From: Solobacterium sp.
GTDB lineage: Bacteria > Bacillota_I > Bacilli_A > Erysipelotrichales > Erysipelotrichaceae
Assembly: GCA_017543025.1 (NCBI GenBank)
Contig: JAFYGX010000261.1
Coordinates: 1-26,509 of the forward strand
Reading direction: 5' to 3'
Length of the DNA: 26,509 nt
Below, piece after piece: positions 15,792 to 21,671 of this stretch (position 1 is the first letter of the stretch; each line of letters opens with the position of its first letter). Position numbers and translations under genes: made by a program. Under the pieces are notes generated by a model. That model worked only from the letters and a program-made list of their open reading frames with translations, had not been told where the DNA came from and did no database searches.

Positions 15792-17534
15792 TCATTCCGG
15801 CATTCTGACAAACAGCCGGCCCTGTCCGTGCACATCCCGGTATTCTTTTCCGATCACGCCGCCGAGGTCCTTCCGGATATAATCAATCATGCATTCGCTG
15901 TCCGTTGTGATATCTTTTTTCGTCACTTTTCCATCATCAAACATCGTATAGCCTCCGCCGCCTTCATACAGCAGATAAGAGATCGATGCGACGGTATAGG
16001 TTTTATCCGGATCGACCGGTTCGCCCCTGACCAGCACATTGCTTACTCTGCGTTTCCCCTCTGCAGAACTGAAATGCCCATCTGTATCAACCGTGCAGGG
16101 ACTTGGTATTGTCGCGTCGATTTCATAGCTGAATCCGGACGGACAGAGAAATCCGCTCTCTTTCGGAAGATTCCGTGCACCCCACTCCAGGGCGTCCAGC
16201 AGATCCTGACCTGTGATTTCAGAAACACAGACGGTATTGGAAAACGGAAGCAGACGCATGATATCCTCGTAGGTCACATCTCCTGGAATGATCTCATCCC
16301 GGAGCGAACTCGCATTGACGAAGCTGATATCAGCTCCGGTCTGAATCCGCAGGGAATCCGTAATGAAATCTCCCATATTGGTTTCCTGAAGCCGGCAGAT
16401 CCGTACCGGCTTTCCGGAACTGTCCCTGTTCACCGGATCATAGATGGAAATCGTCACCTCTGATTCTGCTATCTTCACATTCATGGTCTCGCTGAGCGCA
16501 TCATAGACATCCTGGATCGGCCCGGACACTTCATTGGTGATTCCGAAGACCTCTGAATGTTCCGTATCATTGTTCCAGGTATAGATACCGTTTGAAAGAC
16601 TTCCGTCTTTACGGGAGATTTTCACCCATCCGATTCCCTGCAGTTTTGTTCCGCAGGCACTGCGGATTACCGGATGACCGCTTTTATCATTCATCGTCAG
16701 CTGATCCATGTCGTGGGTATGTCCGTCCAGAATCACGTCGATTCCTTCTGTATGTTCAAGCAATGTCTGAAAGTTAAACGGGGCATCGATTTCGTCTTTT
16801 CCAAGATGGCTCATCAGGAATACATAATCCGCACCTTTTTCCTTCACTTCATCAATTGCGTTCTGTACCGCTGTAAACAGTGTGCTGCCGTCAGCGTCCC
16901 ACATGAAGTGGCAGACGGTATTTCCGTTTTCATCCTGAAAGTGCGCAGGGCTCGAAGAAAAACTGGTCAGCGGAGTTGTCACGCCGATAAAAGCGATCTT
17001 CGTTCCCTGAACTTCCCGGATGATATACGGAGCAAACATCAGTTCGTCATTTCTGGTGATATTACAGCTGATATACGGAAAATCCGCCTCCTGCGTCCGT
17101 TTCAGAAATTCATCCAGTCCAAAGTCAAATTCATGATTGCCGGGAATCGCCACATCATACCGCAGGGCGTTCATCACGCTGATAACAGCTGCCCCTTTCG
17201 TTATGGTGCCGATCGAATCCCCCTGTATCGCATCTCCGTTGTCTGCCAGCAGCACGGTATTCCCCTGTTTCTCCATGGCATCCCGCATCTGCGCAAGACT
17301 GACTGCACCGAACCCCTTCTTCAGTCCGCAATGGATGTCACTCGTATAAAGGATAATGATATCTCCGGTGTTCTCTTCTGAAACTGGCCGGGCTGTTTCA
17401 GACGGTTCGGCTGAAGGCGCTTCGCTGTTACGGGCAGATGCCGTTTCTGCCGGTGCCACAGAATTCCCTGCACAGCCAAACGACAATACAAGACTCATGA
17501 CAGCGAGCACTCGTTTCAGATAGTGTCTGTTCAT
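15792..17534 (-). CDS. 5'-nucleotidase/2',3'-cyclic phosphodiesterase-type lipoprotein (UshA family)
   Basis: A 580-residue surface lipoprotein. The signal peptide ends in the lipobox LSFGC (Cys21), then a Ser/Ala/Glu-rich linker to about 57. The metallophosphoesterase domain carries YTSDIHCG (Asp66, His68), ADNGDAIQGD (Asn99, Asp101), PGNHEFD (Asn133, His134), MSHLGKDE (His243) and DGHTHD (His272, His274), so the two-metal site is complete. A 5'-nucleotidase C-terminal domain follows at about 350-550, including GDVTYEDIMRLLPFSN. It should release phosphate and nucleosides from extracellular nucleotides. An ATG nine codons upstream exists, but GGGAG lies nine bases before 17534 and this start puts the signal peptide first. 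The CapA-like gene lies upstream on the same strand across 177 bases. Confidence 0.9.
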   Translation of the reverse strand: MNRHYLKRVLAVMSLVLSFGCAGNSVAPAETASARNSEAPSAEPSETARPVSEENTGDIIILYTSDIHCGLKKGFGAVSLAQMRDAMEKQGNTVLLADNGDAIQGDSIGTITKGAAVISVMNALRYDVAIPGNHEFDFGLDEFLKRTQEADFPYISCNITRNDELMFAPYIIREVQGTKIAFIGVTTPLTSFSSSPAHFQDENGNTVCHFMWDADGSTLFTAVQNAIDEVKEKGADYVFLMSHLGKDEIDAPFNFQTLLEHTEGIDVILDGHTHDMDQLTMNDKSGHPVIRSACGTKLQGIGWVKISRKDGSLSNGIYTWNNDTEHSEVFGITNEVSGPIQDVYDALSETMNVKIAESEVTISIYDPVNRDSSGKPVRICRLQETNMGDFITDSLRIQTGADISFVNASSLRDEIIPGDVTYEDIMRLLPFSNTVCVSEITGQDLLDALEWGARNLPKESGFLCPSGFSYEIDATIPSPCTVDTDGHFSSAEGKRRVSNVLVRGEPVDPDKTYTVASISYLLYEGGGGYTMFDDGKVTKKDITTDSECMIDYIRKDLGGVIGKEYRDVHGQGRLFVRMPE

Positions 17535-17711
17535 AATCAGATTCTCCCGTTTATATAACAATCGTTTTCCATACTATTCATTATATCGGATGGACATATT
17601 TGCCCGGATGAAATTTCATCCGTTTCACAGGAACGCAGCCGACACACGCATGTGCTCCGGTGCAGATACTTCAGTTCGAGACGTCAGACCTGACGGGATT
17701 GGTTCTGTGAA

Positions 17712-18743
17712 TCAGATTCCGGTGAATGAAACCCCGGCATTCATTGCGTTTACATGCGCTTCAAGCGCACTGCGCAGAGTCTGATATCCGGGAAGAACCG
17801 TCTCATCAAGTTCAGAAAACGGAATGACACGGATATCGGTGCGAAGTGCCGGGTAAACTCCCTTCATGGAAGTATAGAGAAACTCGGCTCTCAGGTTCTC
17901 ACAGCGCACACGCCGCATCTCTCCTTCCTCTTCCATCACAAGATCAAGCCCTGCAATCATACTGATGAGGTTTTCCGTATTCAGCTGGGAAGAAATCAGA
18001 TTGCCCAATGCATAGAATACAGGCACGCCATGTATGAGCTCCACCGGATTAATCACATGCACGTGATTTCCGACAATGAGATCGGCTCCGGCTTCAACGC
18101 ACCTTACCGCAAGTGCCCGTTCTGCTTCGCCCGGGTTTCTGCTGTATTCCTTTCCCCAGTGAAGGGCAAGAATCACCGCGTCGTTCTCCCGCTTTGCCCG
18201 CCGTATCTCTTCCAGCATTTCTTCTTCATGACCGGTAAACAGATTGACTTCCCACGGATAATCCGGAACATTTCCGTTGGTCTGCTGGCACCAGGAAAGA
18301 AAGGCTGTTCGGATTCCGCCGAAAGTCCGGCTGGCAATGGTGTTTTTCTCCTGCATGGAAGCAGCGGTACCGGCGGAAAGAATCTCCGGATGGCCGGCAA
18401 AAAATGCAGAAGTATTTCGAATTCCCTCAAATCCTCTGTCGAGACAGTGATTGGTGGCGGTAGAAATGAGGTTGAACCCCAGAGACGCCATATATTCTCC
18501 AAATTCAGCAGGACTGTTGAAGGAAGGATAACCGGAAAGTCCCAGCGCTCTGCCGCCGAGTATCGTTTCCTGATTGTAATATCGCAGATCATACGGCCGG
18601 ATCATATTTCCGACATCGTGAAGCTGACGGTCAAACACAAAGCTGCCGTCTTCCTTCATCGCATCCATATATACAGATTCATGAATCACTGCATCGCCGC
18701 AAAGGACAACGGAGATGCGTTTTTCTGTTTTCACACATTGCAT
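17712..18743 (-). CDS. CapA-family metallophosphatase-fold protein
   Basis: A 343-residue protein of the CapA/PgsA (poly-gamma-glutamate biosynthesis) family, which adopts a metallophosphatase fold. Motifs seen: LCGDAVIHE (Asp17), NQETILGG (Asn57, Glu59) followed by GYPSFNSP, TNHCLDRG (Asn98, His99), LHWGKEYS (His195) and VGNHVHV (His227, His229). Characterised CapA proteins are usually membrane-anchored. This one shows neither a signal peptide nor a membrane segment, so it may act in the cytoplasm, and no pgsB/pgsC partner is visible. The frame opens upstream at 18794, but AGGTGG four bases before 18743 points to this start. It may follow the GH13 gene in one transcript (116-base gap, no terminator seen). 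Confidence 0.85.
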   Translation of the reverse strand: MQCVKTEKRISVVLCGDAVIHESVYMDAMKEDGSFVFDRQLHDVGNMIRPYDLRYYNQETILGGRALGLSGYPSFNSPAEFGEYMASLGFNLISTATNHCLDRGFEGIRNTSAFFAGHPEILSAGTAASMQEKNTIASRTFGGIRTAFLSWCQQTNGNVPDYPWEVNLFTGHEEEMLEEIRRAKRENDAVILALHWGKEYSRNPGEAERALAVRCVEAGADLIVGNHVHVINPVELIHGVPVFYALGNLISSQLNTENLISMIAGLDLVMEEEGEMRRVRCENLRAEFLYTSMKGVYPALRTDIRVIPFSELDETVLPGYQTLRSALEAHVNAMNAGVSFTGI

Positions 18744-18859
18744 TACTCCACCTGATTCCTCTCTCCGTTTCATTCCGAAGAACGATCCTGACACGCAGAG
18801 TGACCCTCGACTGCGCGCAGCACCGTTCTGATCGATTCAGGAAATGCCGGTCCCGCTTT

Positions 18860-20440
18860 CTATCGGATTACCGCAAAGGACTGCGCGCCCATTTTCAGCG
18901 TTCCGTCTTCCACGCAGGCATCCCCGATTCCATACAGTACGGTTCTCTGAATCGTTTCTGCAATATCTGCCGGCAATGCGGCTTCCATAGCTCTGCCTGA
19001 GGGATTCACCGCGCAAAGAAGACTGCCCCGCCGGTAAACAAACGGGCTGTCAGGTTCAGCAGTGACCACCCTGAATTCCCCGTCTGCCTGCAGGTCCTTC
19101 TCCTGATGGCGAAGTGCAAGCACAGCACGTACCGTATTGAGCAGCGAATCCGGATCTGATTCCTGTGCAGCAGCAGTCGGCGCATCCTCAGAAGGATCGA
19201 CAGGAAGATAGAGATCTTCTTGTTTCCCTGCCGAAAACCCAAGATTTGCGCTGCTGTCCCACTGCATGGGCGTTCTTGAACCTGTGCGGAAATAACCGCC
19301 TTCCCTGGTAGGAAGATACTGGTACTTCATGCCGATCTCGTCGCCATAGTACAGAAACGGGACGCCCGGCATCGTAAACAGTACAGAGAAAGCAAGTTTG
19401 CGCTCTCTCAGATCCAGATTGAAGCTCGGACGGATCGTATCATGGTTGCAGGTAAGAAGCGAAATATATCCAAGTCCCTTTGTATCCTCATACCATCTGA
19501 GGTACTGATCCAGAAAGCGTCTGATATCCCCTCCTGCATCCTTTCTGAAATAACTGTGATCTTCGGCCGTCTGCTTTCCGTACAGACCGCCTTCGTAATT
19601 GCAGTAATCCCGCATCAGTGTGGAATAACCGCTGCCGATTTCGTTGAGGCAGAAATCCATATCAAACCCTGCCCGCAGCGACTGCGGCGGATTGCTCCAC
19701 TCCGAGACCATCACCGCATCCGGAAATTCCCGATCCAGCATCTGCCTGATATCGTTCCAGATTTCACTGGTACCGCTTTTCTGTGCGTCATCGTTTTTGA
19801 CCAGCGAGGCTGCCATATCAACCCGGAACCCGTCACAGCCATGAGAAAGCCAGAAGCGCATGATATCTTTCAGAGCTTCACGGGTTGATACAGGAGAAGG
19901 ATCACGGAAGCTCATCTGCCATGGTTCTTTCACTTCGTAAAACCCGTAATTAAGCGCTGGCTGACACTTGAAAAAGTTCAGAATATAGCACGCACTCCGC
20001 TCGCTCTCACCGCCGATGTACGGAAGTCCCATCGGTCTCTGGAAACAGAAATCCGTCCAGATATAACGATCGGAATACGCGTTCCGGGCTTCTTTCTGAC
20101 TTTCAAGAAACCAGGGATGTTCCTCTGATGTATGACCCGGCACAAGGTCCAGAAGAACACGAATGCCTTTCTGATGTGCTTCGTCAAAGAGCCTGTACAG
20201 ATCTTCATTGGTGCCGTATCTCGGAGCCACTTTCCGGTAGTCCCGGACATCATAGCCCGCATCTTTGAACGGGGAATCAAAACAGGGATTAATCCAGATT
20301 GCATTGCAGCCAAGACTCCTGATATAGTCCAGCTTTTCAATAATCCCGTTGATGTCGCCGATTCCGTCTCCGTTCGAATCTCTGAAGGACTGCGGATAAA
20401 TCTCATAAAATACCGTATCGTTTAACCAGTTCGCTTTCAT
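18860..20440 (-). CDS. GH13 alpha-glucosidase/alpha-amylase family glycoside hydrolase
   Basis: A 526-residue cytoplasmic enzyme without signal peptide. It has the GH13 barrel with DSNGDGIGD (calcium loop, residues 21-29), DLVPGHTS (region I, 98-105), GFRVDMA with nucleophile Asp208, VSEWSN with acid/base Glu247, and TCNHDTIRPS with Asp334. A C-terminal beta domain follows. It resembles oligo-1,6-glucosidase or alpha-glucosidase types acting on imported oligosaccharides; the exact specificity cannot be read. In region I the usual Asn of DxVxNH is Gly102, seen in some family branches. The start is supported by GAGGAGG about 8 bases upstream. A palindrome, ATTCCGCGGAAT, at 20526-20537 may be an operator. 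Confidence 0.9.
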   Translation of the reverse strand: MKANWLNDTVFYEIYPQSFRDSNGDGIGDINGIIEKLDYIRSLGCNAIWINPCFDSPFKDAGYDVRDYRKVAPRYGTNEDLYRLFDEAHQKGIRVLLDLVPGHTSEEHPWFLESQKEARNAYSDRYIWTDFCFQRPMGLPYIGGESERSACYILNFFKCQPALNYGFYEVKEPWQMSFRDPSPVSTREALKDIMRFWLSHGCDGFRVDMAASLVKNDDAQKSGTSEIWNDIRQMLDREFPDAVMVSEWSNPPQSLRAGFDMDFCLNEIGSGYSTLMRDYCNYEGGLYGKQTAEDHSYFRKDAGGDIRRFLDQYLRWYEDTKGLGYISLLTCNHDTIRPSFNLDLRERKLAFSVLFTMPGVPFLYYGDEIGMKYQYLPTREGGYFRTGSRTPMQWDSSANLGFSAGKQEDLYLPVDPSEDAPTAAAQESDPDSLLNTVRAVLALRHQEKDLQADGEFRVVTAEPDSPFVYRRGSLLCAVNPSGRAMEAALPADIAETIQRTVLYGIGDACVEDGTLKMGAQSFAVIR

Positions 20441-20525
20441 GTTCTGTTCCTCCTCGCCTGTGACATGTTTCCTGTTCCGTCATGTGTTCTGACCAGAGCT
20501 GTCTGTAATGAAATCATACGCTGAA

Positions 20526-20537
20526 ATTCCGCGGAAT
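20526..20537. promoter_or_regulatory. Perfect 12-base palindrome upstream of the GH13 gene
   Basis: ATTCCGCGGAAT lies 86 bases before the GH13 start. A TATGAT on the minus strand about 10 bases closer to the gene could be a -10 box, which would place the palindrome inside the promoter as an operator would be. The -35 is poor, so this is tentative. Confidence 0.3.
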
Positions 20538-20656
20538 GACCCGATAAAACTGAATGTCCACAAGAATTATGAGGCATTGCGGACAGAACGATGAAGGAGA
20601 ACCTGTTTCCCGGAAGCTGTCTGCGTCCTGTCTCCCGGAGATCACAGATTCCAGGA

Positions 20657-20685
20657 TTGAATCGAAAAAAAGTTGCATGTATAGT
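20657..20685 (+). promoter_or_regulatory. Promoter of the zinc-ribbon peptide gene
   Basis: TTGAAT (20657-20662), 17 bases, TATAGT (20680-20685). Spacing is ideal and both boxes are close to consensus. Transcription would begin near 20692, directly before the Shine-Dalgarno at 20693-20699. Confidence 0.65.
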
Positions 20686-20692
20686 CAGAGAT

Positions 20693-20699
20693 AAGGAGG
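20693..20699 (+). promoter_or_regulatory. Strong Shine-Dalgarno pointing to an AUA codon
   Basis: AAGGAGG, fully complementary to the 16S tail, is followed after nine bases by ATA at 20709. The only nearby ATG (20716) is 16 bases away and opens a three-codon frame (ATG GAG AAG TAA). No ATG, GTG or TTG lies in the coding frame between the stop at 20682-20684 and residue 84. Confidence 0.75.
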
Positions 20700-20708
20700 A
20701 AACATCGT

Positions 20709-21062
20709 ATAAACAATGGAGAAGTAAAAAAACTGTCCGATCTGAACCCCGAGGAGCTGACAGATGCCGAACTGGAGCAGACTGCAGGCGGAAAGCTGAT
20801 TATTCACTGCAGCGGTCAGTTTGAAGCATATCAGATCTTCTGTCCGAAGTGCGGAAGCGATGAAATCATTTTTCTGGACGGACACGATCATCGGAACGAC
20901 GACGGAGAGTTTTCACATGAAGGAGTCTTCACCTTCAGTTCCAGTTTTTTTCAGATTATGTTGAATGCCACGTTTATCTGCAAGCCGTGCGGGTATCATG
21001 GCTACGGAGTGAATGACATGGACTTCAAGACGCTTCCTTATAAATATGCAAAGAACGCATAA
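20709..21062 (+). CDS. Double-glycine-leader peptide with zinc-ribbon-like core, non-canonical ATA start
   Basis: A 117-codon frame running from ATA at 20709 to TAA at 21060-21062. The N terminus reads xNNGEVKKLSDLNPEEL, then TDAELEQTAGG (Gly27-Gly28), a good match to double-glycine leaders of secreted peptides and bacteriocins, whose end is usually L-x-x-x-x-GG. The part after the GG, about 89 residues, has HC (Cys34), CPKCG (Cys45, Cys48) and CKPCG (Cys91, Cys94), the paired-CxxC layout of a zinc ribbon, plus several His and Asp. The frame has its own promoter, ribosome site and terminator, so it looks like a genuine gene. It lacks an ordinary start codon, which means AUA initiation, a decayed start (ATG to ATA) or a sequence error. 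No peptidase-ABC exporter or modification enzyme lies in the window. I do not recognise the family; a non-secreted zinc-ribbon protein is the alternative. Confidence 0.65.
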   Translation: MNNGEVKKLSDLNPEELTDAELEQTAGGKLIIHCSGQFEAYQIFCPKCGSDEIIFLDGHDHRNDDGEFSHEGVFTFSSSFFQIMLNATFICKPCGYHGYGVNDMDFKTLPYKYAKNA

Positions 21063-21180
21063 GCAGAACAGAAAAATTCTCTGAACCGATCCGTACTGCA
21101 GATGTTTCAGGAAGAATGTGTCAGTGATGCTTCCTGGGCAGCAGGGAACTCATATGACATTCCGGTTCACCGAAGTTCAG

Positions 21181-21232
21181 AAAGGCAGGAGACCAGAGGG
21201 TACACAACCCCTGTGGAACTCCTGCCTTTTTT
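21181..21232 (+). terminator. Terminator of the zinc-ribbon peptide gene
   Basis: AAAGGCAGGAG (21181-21191) pairs with CTCCTGCCTTT (21219-21229), followed by further T to 21232. Inside the large loop GGGT and ACCC can form a second stem. It also lies about 58 bases beyond the stop of the convergent 95-residue gene and can serve both. Confidence 0.8.
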
Positions 21233-21289
21233 CATCGCTCATGATAAGAAATCAGCCCGCCGTTCTGTGGATGCAATACCTCTGTACGG

Positions 21290-21577
21290 TTAATCGCCAT
21301 ACTTTTCCCGCAGCATCGCCATCACCTGTTCATGACCGATCTGACGTCCGTCTCTCGTTGTAAACGAATTCTCCGCTTCCGGATTAATGGTGTTGAATAA
21401 GACTTTGTCGATCGGCAGATATACAATCAGAGCTGTCGCGATCGCATCCTCTCTCGGAAGATTGTCGAACTCCGGAAACTTCCTGTGGATATAGCTGTAC
21501 ATTTCCTTTGTTTCCTGTTCCGTTCCTCCGTTTACAAACTTCATTACCTGATCCAGAATCACTTTTTCACCGCTCAT
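21290..21577 (-). CDS. Hypothetical 95-residue protein
   Basis: A small soluble protein that I do not recognise. It is predicted mainly helical, with a conserved-looking middle (NLPREDAIATALIVYLP) and C terminus (GRQIGHEQVMAMLREKYG). There is no signal peptide or membrane segment. The ATG at 21577 sits eight bases after AGGAGG. A GTG two codons upstream is too close to that site to be the start. It lies 94 bases after the PAS-GGDEF-EAL gene on the same strand and converges with the zinc-ribbon peptide gene. Confidence 0.7.
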   Translation of the reverse strand: MSGEKVILDQVMKFVNGGTEQETKEMYSYIHRKFPEFDNLPREDAIATALIVYLPIDKVLFNTINPEAENSFTTRDGRQIGHEQVMAMLREKYGD

Positions 21578-21604
21578 GTTCACTTCCTCCTGCAGACCGC
21601 CTGC

Positions 21605-21626
21605 ATCATCAGAAACTCCTGATGAT
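21605..21626. repeat. Inverted repeat between the GGDEF-EAL and 95-residue genes
   Basis: ATCATCAG (21605-21612) and CTGATGAT (21619-21626) form a perfect eight-base stem with a six-base loop. On the plus strand T residues follow, but the stem is AT-rich. It could be a weak attenuator or an mRNA-processing hairpin in the 94-base gap. Confidence 0.35.
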
Positions 21627-21671
21627 TTTCACGATAATATACGTACGTTACTTCATTCCTCCGTTTTCCAC

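Noticed and set aside
15474..16463. 329-codon plus-strand frame
   Set aside because: It overlaps the EAL gene end, the terminator at 15705-15743 and the nucleotidase gene in antisense; there is no protein resemblance.
17754..18755. 333-codon plus-strand frame
   Set aside because: Antisense to the CapA-like gene, with no motif or ribosome site.
20716..20727. ATG at 20716 as start of the zinc-ribbon peptide gene
   Set aside because: It opens a frame of three codons (ATG GAG AAG TAA) and lies 16 bases from the Shine-Dalgarno; slippage on the following A7 run could not rescue it because the stop comes first.
20591..20824. 77-codon plus-strand frame
   Set aside because: It crosses the promoter and the start of the zinc-ribbon frame in a different phase, and its composition is not protein-like.
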